NCBI GenBank assembly: GCA_019695575.1
Contig: JADNSB010000058.1
Location: forward strand, 2,554 to 66,553
Length of the DNA: 64,000 nucleotides
Direction: 5' to 3'
Origin: Angomonas ambiguus
Lineage: Eukaryota > Euglenozoa > Kinetoplastea > Trypanosomatida > Trypanosomatidae
The position numbers and the translations under genes are program-made. Below the pieces are notes generated by a model that did not search any database, was not told where the DNA came from, and saw nothing but the letters and a program-made list of their open reading frames with translations. Positions 1 through 9,751 of the stretch are shown one piece after another. Position 1 is the stretch's first letter. Each line of letters opens with the position of its first letter.

Positions 1-1
1 G

Positions 2-190
2 TTCTTGATGAATGATTCCGTGCGACCTCGTATCTACAAGCAAGACGACGGCAGCACTCACGGGGACATGACCAGCGCTCTGAGCTCCGACGGCGACAGC
101 AGTTCCACCTCCGGTTCCAGTTCTTCCAGTTCTACTTCCAGTTCTTCCCGCAGCAACGCGTCTTCCGACTCCGACTCTCGCCAAGAGTAA
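2..190 (+). CDS. C-terminal tail of a Ser-rich protein (5' partial)
   Basis: The frame is open at the left edge and ends with TAA at 188-190, so only the last 62 or so residues are present. They are low complexity: a long run of Ser broken by Gly, Thr and Asp, ending in alternating Ser-Asp. Such tails are usually disordered and can be phosphorylated. No domain is visible, so the protein cannot be named. An in-frame ATG at 8-10 is probably internal, because the frame continues upstream without a stop. Confidence 0.6.
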   Translation, partial: FLMNDSVRPRIYKQDDGSTHGDMTSALSSDGDSSSTSGSSSSSSTSSSSRSNASSDSDSRQE

Positions 191-1841
191 TGACAAAGTG
201 GCTTTCATTGGTAGGCCTACCCCATGAAGCGGATCCTTTTACGTATACACATACACGAAGTGATACTAAACATACAGTGAATCGGAATGATTTCTAGACC
301 TCATGGACACACCCGTTACCCAAGACAAGATGTGGACAAGTATCGTCTGACTTCACTATATGTAATTAATAATAATAAAGAACTTCGAAGGACTTCTACT
401 TCACCTCTTTCATCAAAACTTTTTTTTTTTCCACATATATACGTATATGCATTTATTTATTTACATCCCCCTCTCCCTTTTTTTCAATTATATCTCCCTT
501 CATTTTTTTATTTTTTTTATATTATTTATTATTTTATTATTATTTTCGGAACCCCTACCCTCTCTCTTTTTGTCCCTATTTTATTATATTTTCGTTCATT
601 TTGTTTGGTGTTTGCTCTCGTTGGTTTAGGGTCTTCTTGTGCAGAGTCATACCCCTTGTAAAGAGACCTATTGAAACGCAGAGAGGAGAAGTGCAGGAAC
701 GCAACTAAAGTTCACCAAGGCACTTCACCTGGAAGCAAAAATTTTATTGTTGGTTGATTGATTATTATTTTTATTAAAAAAAAAAGCCAAAAGAAAGTAG
801 AAAAAAAAGTTTTGTGAGACTTCTATTATGTAGGCTCATCACAATACTTTCAATCAAAAATTTTTCCTCTTCTTTATTTAGTGGTGAAATTAAAAAAAAA
901 AAAATAGGGGAACCGCATTAGATTCTACTGTTGGCTAGTAAAATGTCTAATGTAAACTCTCTCTCTCTCTCTCTCTCTTGCTCTTGTATTAAGGCTTAAA
1001 CGGCAAATCATTTATACTTTTTATTATTTTATAGTTTTGACCGAAGTAAACTTCCGTGGTTTTTTCATTCATAGATTGATTGGTTTATGACCCGTTTCCA
1101 ACGTTCATGGTATCTCCCTTATGAACCAACTTGAGGAGTCGGGAACGATATGGTGTTAATAAGAGTGGTGAGGATGTCTACTATTTTTACTATGCATCCT
1201 TTTTCCCTTTTTCCAAAACCCAGAGCACGTGCTACAGTACCATTTTGTTACAATGAAACTTCCCTTCAACAGAGGGGAGACGTGTAGACTGCCTTTAGGT
1301 AGTTCTTAGCCTAAATTAATTTTTTTTTTGTTGTTTGTTTGTTTTACGCGTTTCTGCTTTCGTTTTTAGTAATAATAGTAGAAGTATTACTATTACTATT
1401 ATTATTATTATAATTATTATTTGCACCACTTAGGAAGAGGGTTTGGTTGGATGTTTACAATAAAGTAACAGCACTGGGCGCATCGAGGAGGGTGTCTATT
1501 AATGGTTTATAAAGAGGGGCATTAAAAGAAAGAAAAATAGTAAAATATATGAAAGTCTGTCGCGACAGTGTACGGTCTGACGAAGTTCGTCTACGAGTAA
1601 GTACATCTATATAGGAGAAAAGCAAAAATAAATTTTCTTAGCCGTACTCCCAAAGTGTATTTTCTTTTTCTATTTTCGTGCGCTTCCTTATTGAATGAAT
1701 GGGATCAAACTATTCCGTGTGTGTATGTGTGTTTTTTTGAGAATTTCTGCCAGTTAATTTTGCAGAAACGCAATCTTCCAAATGTCCCTATTTTATTTAT
1801 TTTTCCCTTTACCGTCTCCATTCAACCGTCTCTGTAGAAAC
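191..1841. other. Long AT-rich spacer
   Basis: About 1.65 kb without a convincing gene. It holds T and A runs, a CT microsatellite at 956-978, ATT/TAT triplet runs near 1380-1425, and a pyrimidine tract leading to an AG at 1836-1837. Open frames here (for example 287-661) translate to Phe/Leu/Tyr-rich low-complexity sequence. It presumably holds the 3' UTR of the upstream gene and processing signals for the next one. Confidence 0.6.
1836..1837 (+). promoter_or_regulatory. Putative spliced-leader acceptor AG
   Basis: First AG after the pyrimidine-rich stretch at about 1787-1834. It lies 4 nt before the ATG at 1842, and it falls inside the upstream open extension of this frame. That argues the extension (from 1782) is not translated. 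Confidence 0.55.
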
Positions 1842-3887
1842 ATGTCTGTAAGTGTAGACTTGACGACGACATCTACCGCTACGGCTACGGTGCTGGATTC
1901 TGCTGAAACAGTCCCAGAGAGGATTATAGTAGGTTCTACTCGCTACATTCATCAAGCGATCGATGGCGAGGACTGCTATATCCCCGAGGTGCACCAAGGC
2001 ACGCCGTCACCGTTGTATAGTTGGGTAATGAACGAGTCCACCCAGTACCCCGGCACACTCTTCTTCACTAACCAAAAGACACTACAGTCGGTTTGGATAC
2101 TCCCAGAGATCGATTCAGTGACCGGATCGCTGCTGCCTAATGGAGGGGACACTCCGATGGTAACTGAAGGAGAGGTACCCAGTGCCAAGTCAGCGGTGCC
2201 CCCTCCCCAGAGTGCCACTGATGTTGTGGCGGCCGTTGCCCTTCAAGAGGATTTCTCCAACACTCCTAAGGATGGGGTGGTAGACCGGCAGTCTGCAAAG
2301 GAAAAGTTAGCCCGTTGGCGCGCGGCCAAGAAAGAAAAGCAGGGTCACATCGCCGCACCGTCGACCACAGTAGTGCAGGAGGCGGAGGAGAAGACGGAGA
2401 GCTCTAACAGTGATGTCAAGCCTATCAGGATACCGGCATCGCTTCAACTGGGGGAAGACCTCGCCTCCTCTTCCCAGCCCCTTGACCACCCTAAAGAAGA
2501 GGACCAGATAGAAAAAGAAAGAGCGGAGTGGCTGGAAAAAGAGGCACTGTTGTTGAGGAAGAAAAACAGAACGGCCGAGGAACGGTTGAAAGAAGAGGAC
2601 ATACGACAGAGTTTAATCGAAAAACGACGACAAATGGAAGAGCGGAGAGTAAAGATGGAAATTGAGGCAATGGAACGACTGAAGCGGACGATAGAAAGGG
2701 AGGCCCAAAAGATAGTAGATGAGGAACCTTCCGTCGAGAGTGAAAATCCTTTCACAGTAAAGCAACAAAACTTTAAAGTGGCGACCAACCGCTCCCAGCA
2801 ATTTGCAGCGAAACAGAGGAGTATCTTTGATGCCCTGGAAGACAAAACCTTCCCTTCTCCCGATACTTCGCTCGCCTCCTATCCTAACAGAAGGAGTGAG
2901 AACCCTTCACGGAGGACCCATCGTCAGGAAGAGTCCCCAAAGCGTCCTGCCACCTCCTCCATATTGACGACAGGCTCCCTACAGTACGGTAAGTCTCTTC
3001 TGTACACCGGCGATCTCGTCCACCTCCCCTGCTCTTCTCTTCTCTCCCCACCCCCCACACGGCGCGATACCAGCTGGGCTGTTAAAAACTGTATTCTGAC
3101 GGAGAAGCGGGAGGGAGAAGGGAAACTGTACCACCTCCCTCACCACACCAAACGTTTACTCTACGAGGGGGGATGGACAGAGGATAAGAAGGACGGCTGG
3201 GGGAGAAGTATAGTCCCGGATGTCGGTGTCTTGGAGGGAAACTGGCATCAAGACGGCTGGGGGAAGGGGCCAGTCGGGTTTAGTGGGAAGGACGGGCTAC
3301 GTGGCACTCTTAGGACGAGCACGGAAAGAGAGAGAAGACCCACTCTGTTAGGGTCGTTGGAGAAGGAGGGGGTCCGCTTTATCGGCGAGACAACTGTCAG
3401 CCGGGGGGGTGGAGGGGAAGACTCTCCCAGGCCATTGTTGAATGGAGTGTATCAGCTGAGGGAAAAGGACACCGTGGAGTGGATCAGTAAGGAGACGGCC
3501 GGCAGTGGGAGCGGTCGGGTGAGGTTCCACAACGGCGACACTTACGTTGGATTTCTGGTAGACTTTACCCTTCACGGCAAAGGGCATTACGTCTTCAGCG
3601 ACGGTGTCACCTACACGGGCGAATTCTCTCGTGGAGAGATGAATGGTAAAGGATTGTTTCAGTTCCCCAACGGAAACTACTACAAAGGAGAGGTCAGGGA
3701 GGGTCGGTATGACGGCGTGGGGGACTACTTGGAGAAGAATCAGTACGTGTACGAGGGAGAGTGGAGGGATGGTGTGATGCATGGGAGAGGCACCCTCACT
3801 TTTATGAATGGAGACCAGTGGAAAGGAATCTTTAAATGTGGAGAACGCGTGAAGGGGACGTATATCAAAAAACACTCTCGTTCCTAG
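1842..3887 (+). CDS. WW-like and MORN-repeat protein
   Basis: A 681-residue protein. I chose the ATG at 1842 because the likely trans-splice AG is at 1836-1837; the open frame extends to 1782 but that part is hydrophobic and pyrimidine-encoded. Residues about 58-90 resemble a WW domain: a first Trp, an FF-x-N core and a second Trp followed by LPE. Residues about 225-310 are highly charged (Glu/Arg/Lys) and likely helical coiled coil. From about 443 to the end come several MORN-type repeats with the G-x-Y-x-G-E-W/F and G-x-G patterns. MORN arrays generally act as scaffolds at cytoskeleton and membranes, and WW domains bind Pro-rich ligands. A structural scaffold is an inference; the combination itself is visible. 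Confidence 0.8.
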   Translation: MSVSVDLTTTSTATATVLDSAETVPERIIVGSTRYIHQAIDGEDCYIPEVHQGTPSPLYSWVMNESTQYPGTLFFTNQKTLQSVWILPEIDSVTGSLLPNGGDTPMVTEGEVPSAKSAVPPPQSATDVVAAVALQEDFSNTPKDGVVDRQSAKEKLARWRAAKKEKQGHIAAPSTTVVQEAEEKTESSNSDVKPIRIPASLQLGEDLASSSQPLDHPKEEDQIEKERAEWLEKEALLLRKKNRTAEERLKEEDIRQSLIEKRRQMEERRVKMEIEAMERLKRTIEREAQKIVDEEPSVESENPFTVKQQNFKVATNRSQQFAAKQRSIFDALEDKTFPSPDTSLASYPNRRSENPSRRTHRQEESPKRPATSSILTTGSLQYGKSLLYTGDLVHLPCSSLLSPPPTRRDTSWAVKNCILTEKREGEGKLYHLPHHTKRLLYEGGWTEDKKDGWGRSIVPDVGVLEGNWHQDGWGKGPVGFSGKDGLRGTLRTSTERERRPTLLGSLEKEGVRFIGETTVSRGGGGEDSPRPLLNGVYQLREKDTVEWISKETAGSGSGRVRFHNGDTYVGFLVDFTLHGKGHYVFSDGVTYTGEFSRGEMNGKGLFQFPNGNYYKGEVREGRYDGVGDYLEKNQYVYEGEWRDGVMHGRGTLTFMNGDQWKGIFKCGERVKGTYIKKHSRS

Positions 3888-4270
3888 TTGTCACATTTAT
3901 ATATATATATATATATATTTCGGGTGAGGCGTGGTGAATATTTATTAGAGAATGCACTCCATCTAGAGTTTTTTTTTTTTTGTACATTATTCAACCACCA
4001 TTAGGTGTGTGGTTGACCCTGTAGTGGTTGTTGTTTCCACCGATCTTATTACTATAGATTCATTATTATTGTATTATAGTTATTATTATTATTTCATTCT
4101 GTGATTTTATGTTGTATCACTTGTGTGATTTGAGTGCAAATTAAAAATGGGGCATTATCATCTACTCTCTCTCTCTCTCTCTAGCACCAAAGTTAATACT
4201 AAAGTAATACATACCTATATAGTAACAAGAACGAAGAGAAAAAAAAAAAGATAGAAACAGTTGTGGGACA
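3888..4270. other. Spacer with TA and CT microsatellites
   Basis: A (TA)n run lies at about 3898-3919, a T run near 3970, ATT triplets near 4060-4095, and a CT run at 4164-4182 ending in AG at 4183-4184. The CT run is the probable trans-splicing tract for the next gene, giving an 86-nt leader. No gene seen. Confidence 0.6.
4183..4184 (+). promoter_or_regulatory. Putative spliced-leader acceptor AG after CT repeat
   Basis: The AG follows directly on a pure CT microsatellite (4164-4182). This is a clear example of a simple repeat serving as the polypyrimidine tract in this window. Confidence 0.6.
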
Positions 4271-4705
4271 ATGGGCTATACCCGAGAACGTACTAACCGA
4301 CACTTTTTCGTTGCCAGGGCCAACGCCTTCTTTTCACGTCTGCCAATCTCCCGTATTCAACGAGCCATGGCAATGGAGGCGATTAAGAAGGGAAATATGA
4401 AACCTTGGAAGTACACCAAGGAGCAAATACTGGGGTCCCCTGTCACCTGCAACTTTGACTACAACCCTCGCCCAGTACGGCTGATCGGAACTGTTATGGA
4501 TGCTCACACACAAGAGACTAGCATTAAGGGGGGAATGAAGGTGTACGCCAGAAATGAAGAAACGAACATGATGTTGTGGATTCCGGCGGGAAATCCTAAA
4601 CTGAAGTATGACATTACTTCTTCTAAAGGAAGTTTTGAGCACTATCTGAATGAGCGCGACAAGTGGGATGAGGCATGGTTGACTGGCAGGGCCCGTATGA
4701 AATAA
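4271..4705 (+). CDS. Small basic protein of unknown function
   Basis: A 144-residue protein that I do not recognise. The N-terminus is rich in Arg and aromatic residues (MGYTRERTNRHFF...) with few acidic residues for the first 30 positions, compatible with a mitochondrial presequence. The centre has a beta-rich look (residues about 55-105), and the C-terminus is charged. Although it starts Met-Gly, the bulky Tyr at position 3 does not fit the N-myristoylation pattern. A second Met pair at residues 33-35 is a possible alternative start. Coding composition matches its neighbours. A mitochondrial (for example ribosomal or complex-subunit) role is a guess only. Confidence 0.65.
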   Translation: MGYTRERTNRHFFVARANAFFSRLPISRIQRAMAMEAIKKGNMKPWKYTKEQILGSPVTCNFDYNPRPVRLIGTVMDAHTQETSIKGGMKVYARNEETNMMLWIPAGNPKLKYDITSSKGSFEHYLNERDKWDEAWLTGRARMK

Positions 4706-4926
4706 ATAAATAAGCTCTCCCGCTGTAGGATATTTTACACATAAGTATTGTAAACACACACAAACACAAACACCACCTCGTTTTGTAGGCTATTGTTGTT
4801 ATTACTATTACTTTCTATTGATTGAAAAACTAAGACAGTTGCAGATACGTTTCCTTTTACCCTTTCTCTTTTTATTATTCATCCTTGTTAAATGTCTTTT
4901 TTTTATTATTTGTAGAAAAAAAAGTT

Positions 4927-4954
4927 TATATATATAGAGAGAGAGAGAGAGAGA
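4927..4954 (+). repeat. Composite TA-GA microsatellite in leader
   Basis: A short TA run passes directly into a GA run, just upstream of the ATG at 4968 and downstream of the likely splice AG at 4914-4915. It would be in the mature 5' UTR. The same TA-GA composite recurs at 27709-27736. Confidence 0.7.
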
Positions 4955-4967
4955 ACATTGAGCAATC

Positions 4968-5672
4968 ATGGCCGAGGCGACGGAGATGCAGAGGATGGAG
5001 ATGGAGATGGTGCAAGGAATGTATGAAACCTTTGAGTTAATCTCTGATGCACCACCCAAGTACGCGGTACAGCTTTCTGCTACCCCAGACGATCCATCCG
5101 AGCTAAAAGTTATCATCACGTACCCTTCAGAGCTATACCCCGAGGAAGCCTCCTGTGTCATCGAAATAGAAAACGTTGCCAAACATAAAAGAATACAGAC
5201 TGCCTCTCTTTTGAAAGAGATTGCTACCATTAGTGAAGAAAACCTTGGGATGCACTGTGTGTTGATGATTCTCCAGTGTGTACAGGAGTTTCTATGCAAC
5301 CACGCTGAGGAGGAGGAGAAGGCAGAGCTGCACCGGAAGGGGGAGGCGCTGAATGCGGCGGCGGGGGAGGTGAAGGAAGACCCTACTATCCGCATGGGTA
5401 CTGCCGTCACCAAGGACCTCTTCGCCGAGTGGAGTCGTAAGCATCTCGCTGAAAAGGCCAAAAGGGAAGAAGAGCAGGAGAAGAAGGCGCACAAGGCCTC
5501 TGCCTCTGCATTAACGGGCCGTCAGCTATGGGACAACACACTTAAATCTGCGGAATGGGAACTATTCGGGGCAGCGGATAAGGACAACGCCGATGGGGAC
5601 GGTGAAGATGTGGATTACAATCTAGCTGATGATCTTAACGAAGAGAACTTTGACTTTGACGATGACGAGTAA
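4968..5672 (+). CDS. RWD-domain protein, RWDD1/Gir2-like
   Basis: A 234-residue protein close in length to RWDD1 (about 240). Residues about 5-115 form an RWD domain: an E-M-x-x-x-Y-E/F-style start, then the hydrophobic YPSELYPEE signature (the YPxxYP element). A charged helical stretch follows, then an L-T-G-R-Q-L-W motif at about 181-187, as in the C-terminus of RWDD1, and a very acidic tail. In other eukaryotes RWDD1/Gir2 (DFRP2) binds and stabilises the DRG2/Rbg2 GTPase and links to Gcn1 on ribosomes. That role is family knowledge, not shown here. The likely splice AG is at 4914-4915. Confidence 0.8.
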   Translation: MAEATEMQRMEMEMVQGMYETFELISDAPPKYAVQLSATPDDPSELKVIITYPSELYPEEASCVIEIENVAKHKRIQTASLLKEIATISEENLGMHCVLMILQCVQEFLCNHAEEEEKAELHRKGEALNAAAGEVKEDPTIRMGTAVTKDLFAEWSRKHLAEKAKREEEQEKKAHKASASALTGRQLWDNTLKSAEWELFGAADKDNADGDGEDVDYNLADDLNEENFDFDDDE

Positions 5673-5901
5673 CACCACGTCTTATAATTGCATTCTTCAG
5701 CGCATTAATTGACGTTAAAAAATAAAAATAAAAAGCAGTAAGTATTGCGCACTTTATTATCAAGTTTACGACTATTATTATTATTAGTATTATTGTCGTT
5801 ACAGTAGAAATGTATTATTTGTCATAGGAAACCTCTTTTTTTTTTCTTCTCCCTCTCTCACAAACACACACGCACACCATTTTAAAAAGTGCTACCTGAA
5901 G

Positions 5902-7293
5902 ATGAAGAGAATATTCACCTTTTCTCTTGCAAAAAACGAAGTACGGTGGTTTAGTGTCATTAAAAAAGGGTATGATCGGAAAGAGGAAAGTTTGTTTGAT
6001 CTGCTGGGTTTTGACAAGGACAGCGACGCGGAGCGTGCTAGCCGGTCAGTGGGTGATATGCGTCGAGCGCTAATTTCGGAGGCACTAAAGCTGAAGGATC
6101 CGGAGCACAATACGGAGGATAGGGAAAAACTAGAAAAACTCAAAAAAGCTTTTGCGCTACTTAGCGACGACAATTTTCGCCGCAACTACGACAGTCACCA
6201 CTACCCCTCCAATGACGCACAGCTCCATGTCTTAGTGGACGGAGATGAGGTGTCGGCCCTCTTTAACCCGGAGTTTCAATCCTTTCGTTATATAGACCCC
6301 ACCAACCCTTCCTCTCAGGAAGGCGAACTCCCTACGCAGTCATTAGGAGACTTTGGAGCCGCCTTTCGGGCAGCGACGGGGGCCTCTAACCCGCAGACCG
6401 CAAGGGCCTACCGCGCGGCAGAGTCCAAGGGGGTGGTATGTGGGACTGACCTACCGTTTCAGCTAAAACTAAAATTCGAGGAAGGGCGGCTGGGGGTAAC
6501 CAAGGATGTGGTGTACCGCAAGCAGGTGGAGTGTAAGGTGTGTCATGGAGAGGGGACCCTCTCGCACAAGACCCCCCGGAGGTGCCCTCAGTGTCTGGGT
6601 AGAGGCAGTGCCTCCCTTCCCAGCGGGACGTATCGCATGGAGCGAAGGTGTGCGTTCTGCGATGGCGAAGGAAAGATGCCACCGCCTCCCTGCGGCTGGT
6701 GCAGAGGGGTGGGCACTTTAGAGCAAGAAGTGGTGGTCCCCGTCACGGTCCCCGCCGGCATGCACAGTGGGGCGGTGTTTAGAGTACCTCGGAAGGGCAA
6801 TGACGGGGCTCGAGGGGGGCGGGCGGGAGATTTAGTGCTGACTGTAGTGGTCAGTGAGCATCGACATTTTTACCAAAGAGACGGTCACCTGCACGCCATG
6901 CTGCCCATCCCACTTTCCACCGCACTGTTAGGGGGTGTCGTCTCCGTCCCTACTCTCAACGGAACCACCGCACAGCTCCGAGTTCCACCCTGCGTACGGA
7001 ACGGCCAGCGGTTATACTTTTCACAGCATAGTGTTCCGTCGAATAAACTGGAAACCAATTCAAGCAACAGTCTGGGTAATGAAAATGTGATATTTCATGC
7101 TCTGATTATTATCCCTAAAGTTGACGCGTTGTCAGGGCGACAAAAAGAGGCTCTAACGACATATGAGGGGAGCGGTCCCACCGAGGTGGATGCACCTCCG
7201 CCGGTGGATAAAGAAGTGAATTCTAACAAGGAAGAGCTGTTGTCGCGGTGTGCTCAACTCAAACAGCAGTATAAGCACTGGTTTTCATCATGA
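5902..7293 (+). CDS. DnaJ-like type I chaperone with degenerate HPD, probably mitochondrial
   Basis: A 463-residue protein with type I J-protein layout. It has a basic, Phe-rich N-terminus that could be a mitochondrial presequence. A divergent J domain follows at about 29-100; it starts S-L-F-D-L-L-G-F and ends with the A-F-x-x-L-S-D ... R-x-x-Y-D helix. A zinc-finger region at about 211-271 has four CxxCxGxG-type motifs (CKVCHGEG, CPQCLGRG, CAFCDGEG, CGWCRGVG). The C-terminal substrate-binding beta domains follow. The HPD tripeptide that triggers Hsp70 ATPase is replaced by Asp66-Pro67-Glu68. Substrate binding may persist while Hsp70 stimulation is lost or altered (inference). The likely splice AG is at 5888-5889, 12 nt before the ATG. 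Confidence 0.85.
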   Translation: MKRIFTFSLAKNEVRWFSVIKKGYDRKEESLFDLLGFDKDSDAERASRSVGDMRRALISEALKLKDPEHNTEDREKLEKLKKAFALLSDDNFRRNYDSHHYPSNDAQLHVLVDGDEVSALFNPEFQSFRYIDPTNPSSQEGELPTQSLGDFGAAFRAATGASNPQTARAYRAAESKGVVCGTDLPFQLKLKFEEGRLGVTKDVVYRKQVECKVCHGEGTLSHKTPRRCPQCLGRGSASLPSGTYRMERRCAFCDGEGKMPPPPCGWCRGVGTLEQEVVVPVTVPAGMHSGAVFRVPRKGNDGARGGRAGDLVLTVVVSEHRHFYQRDGHLHAMLPIPLSTALLGGVVSVPTLNGTTAQLRVPPCVRNGQRLYFSQHSVPSNKLETNSSNSLGNENVIFHALIIIPKVDALSGRQKEALTTYEGSGPTEVDAPPPVDKEVNSNKEELLSRCAQLKQQYKHWFSS

Positions 7294-7495
7294 CACTATT
7301 TCTTTCCTTTTTTTTTAATGCTACTGAATTACGCTCTGATACACATACACATACTCAAACACATTTCCACAAATTCATTAGTGTAGTCTGTCCACCTCTC
7401 CACTGATGTAATTTATCTTTACTATTTTGCATCTTTTTCCTGCCATTTAAAATTAGTGAATTACACGAATTGAAGAAAGAAAGAAAAAAGAAAAA

Positions 7496-9271
7496 ATGAA
7501 ACATAGTGGTCAAAGCGCTTACCACCTCCCCTCCCCTGTAATTCGGCGAATGACTGAAGATGAAACTCCTCTAAAGTTTGTAGTGGTGACAGGTGGCGTG
7601 TGCAGCTCCCTCGGTAAAGGGATTACCACTAGTGCAACAGGTGCTCTACTGCGTGCAGCGGGCTTCCGGGTGTGTAGTATCAAAATAGATCCCTATATCA
7701 ATGTGGATGCAGGACTTATGAGCCCCTATGAACACGGTGAAGTGTATGTACTGGCCGACGGAGGAGAAGCCGACCTAGACCTTGGGAACTACGAACGATG
7801 GATGTCGGTGAGACTGACGAGGGACCACAACATCACAACAGGGAAAGTATATCAGAAGCTGATTCAAAAAGAACGCGCGGGTGGGTATCTTGGGAAGACG
7901 GTGCAGCTGGTACCTCACTTCACCAACGAGGTGGTAGATCACATCTTTCGAGTCTGTCAGGAGCCGGTGTGTGCCGCGGGCAAGCCAGAGATTTGTCTGA
8001 TTGAACTGGGCGGTACCGTAGGCGATATGGAGTCCCAACCCTTCATTGAGGCCCTTCGCCGCCTCCGCTGCTCCGTCAGTCCTGAGGATTTCTGCCTCCT
8101 TCACACCACCTACCTCCCCGTGTTCGGGGGCACTCAGAAGACGAAGCCCACGCAACACAGCTGTCGCTCCCTTCTCTCCCTCGGTCTATCCCCAGACTTT
8201 CTCATCTGCCGCAGCGAGGAGCCGCTCACCCCAGACGTCACCTCCAAGCTCAGCAATCAGTGTGGGGTGTTGGGCGCCGATATTATTGGAGCCCCGAACG
8301 TAGACTGTCTCTATCTCATTCCTGTGGAGTTCCAGCGCCAGGGACTGATCGACCGCCTCATGCAGAAGCTACACCTCCCCACCGACCACGTCCCCCCCTT
8401 GGATGTACCGGACTGTGAGGAGTTTAAAAAATTCTCCTCCATACTTCGTAACCCCTCCAACCCCACTGTGAAGGTGGCGTTTGTGGGCAAATACGTTACC
8501 GGGGGGTCGGACGCCTACTTTAGTGTGCTCCAGTGCTTTGAACACTGTCAAATTGCCCTCGGTATTAAGTTGGATATTCTTTACATGGAAAGTGAGGAAC
8601 TAGAGGGCGTTAACGCGACGGAGGCACTCGAGGCGCTGAAGCAGTGCGATGGTATCTTTGTTCCTGGTGGGTTCGGAGTACGAGGCATCGAAGGAAAAGT
8701 GAGGGCCGTCACCCTCGCCCGAACACTCCAGATCCCTTACCTGGGTGTGTGCCTTGGGATGCAGGTGGCACTGATTGAATTCGCGAGGAATGTACTGGGC
8801 TGGGAGGACGCCAACAGCGAAGAATTCGACGAACTCAGCACCCACCAGATCGTCCACATCATGGACTGTGATAAGACGCAGATGGGGGCTAACATGCACC
8901 TCGGCACCCGCGAGGTCCACCTCCCTGAGAGTAACTCCATCATGCGAAAGATTTACTCCGGCGCGCCGATCGTGTGTGAACGTCACCGTCACCGCTATGA
9001 GGTCAACGGGACTTTTCTGGAGGACTTCAAGAAGGCTGGAATGAAAGTCACGGGTGTGGCGGACCCGGAAAAGGGCACGGCTGGGATGCGTGTGGAGGCG
9101 GTGGAGCTGTCAGAGCACCCACACTTCCTCGCGGTGCAGTACCACCCCGAGTTTGTCACCTCCCCCCTCGATCCCTCCCCACCCTTCCTCTCCTTCTTTG
9201 AGGCCGCGTCAAAGAAAAAGTATCAATGGCCTAGTAAGTGCAACCGCCGCCGTTTGCCGGGAGGGAAGTAA
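7496..9271 (+). CDS. CTP synthase
   Basis: A 591-residue enzyme that makes CTP from UTP, ATP and glutamine (final step of de novo pyrimidine nucleotide synthesis). The N-terminal amidoligase domain shows the VTGGVCSSLGKG P-loop, the DPYINVDAG segment and the GGTVGDMES motif. The C-terminal class I glutamine amidotransferase has the nucleophile in LGVCLGMQ (Cys419) and the H-P-E pair His550/Glu552. All catalytic residues I can check are present. The length fits the family (about 550-600). The second Met at residue 19 (7550) is an alternative start, because homology begins just after it. Confidence 0.97.
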   Translation: MKHSGQSAYHLPSPVIRRMTEDETPLKFVVVTGGVCSSLGKGITTSATGALLRAAGFRVCSIKIDPYINVDAGLMSPYEHGEVYVLADGGEADLDLGNYERWMSVRLTRDHNITTGKVYQKLIQKERAGGYLGKTVQLVPHFTNEVVDHIFRVCQEPVCAAGKPEICLIELGGTVGDMESQPFIEALRRLRCSVSPEDFCLLHTTYLPVFGGTQKTKPTQHSCRSLLSLGLSPDFLICRSEEPLTPDVTSKLSNQCGVLGADIIGAPNVDCLYLIPVEFQRQGLIDRLMQKLHLPTDHVPPLDVPDCEEFKKFSSILRNPSNPTVKVAFVGKYVTGGSDAYFSVLQCFEHCQIALGIKLDILYMESEELEGVNATEALEALKQCDGIFVPGGFGVRGIEGKVRAVTLARTLQIPYLGVCLGMQVALIEFARNVLGWEDANSEEFDELSTHQIVHIMDCDKTQMGANMHLGTREVHLPESNSIMRKIYSGAPIVCERHRHRYEVNGTFLEDFKKAGMKVTGVADPEKGTAGMRVEAVELSEHPHFLAVQYHPEFVTSPLDPSPPFLSFFEAASKKKYQWPSKCNRRRLPGGK

Positions 9272-9683
9272 ACATGAAATTACCCTCTTTAAACTCCAAG
9301 GATAGAAAATTTTTAACTCTATAGAAAAGAAATGGAAGAAAAGGGAAGAAACAAATGCTTTTTTTATTTTTATTTTTATAGGAAATGTTTTTGTTTCTGT
9401 AAATCCACTAGGCTTTTTACAACAGGCCTTTTAAATCTAACCGATAAAGTAAATAATTAAAAACTAAACACTCCAAAATCGAATAAGTTCACTTTAAGTT
9501 CTCTGAAAACCTACATTTTTATTATTATTATCTTGCACATGTTGTCGTTTATATTAATTTTGGTCTTGTTATTCTTTGTCTATTGTCTAACATAATAGTA
9601 CGCTGTATATCCCTCTTTTCTATTTTATTATTATATGATTATTATTATTATTATTATTTTGTACTAGAGGCAAAGAGGAAAAG

Positions 9684-9727
<44 letters not shown>

Positions 9728-9751
9728 CAAGTCAAACAAACGAACAGTAAT
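9272..9751. other. AT-rich spacer with long TA repeat
   Basis: Contains T runs, ATT triplets at 9630-9658 and an uninterrupted TA repeat at 9687-9725 that ends 26 nt before the next ATG. No gene or structured RNA recognised. Confidence 0.6.
9687..9725. repeat. (TA)n microsatellite, about 39 bp
   Basis: Uninterrupted TA dinucleotides. They sit in the probable 5' UTR of the MORN gene that starts at 9752. Confidence 0.9.

Noticed and set aside
287-661. Open frame of 124 aa in the first spacer
   Set aside because: Translation is Phe/Tyr/Leu-rich from T-rich sequence, with no domain. Its composition matches the other spacers.
9687-9725. TA repeats as replication origin or centromere
   Set aside because: Short TA runs recur in many spacers here; nothing else marks an origin.
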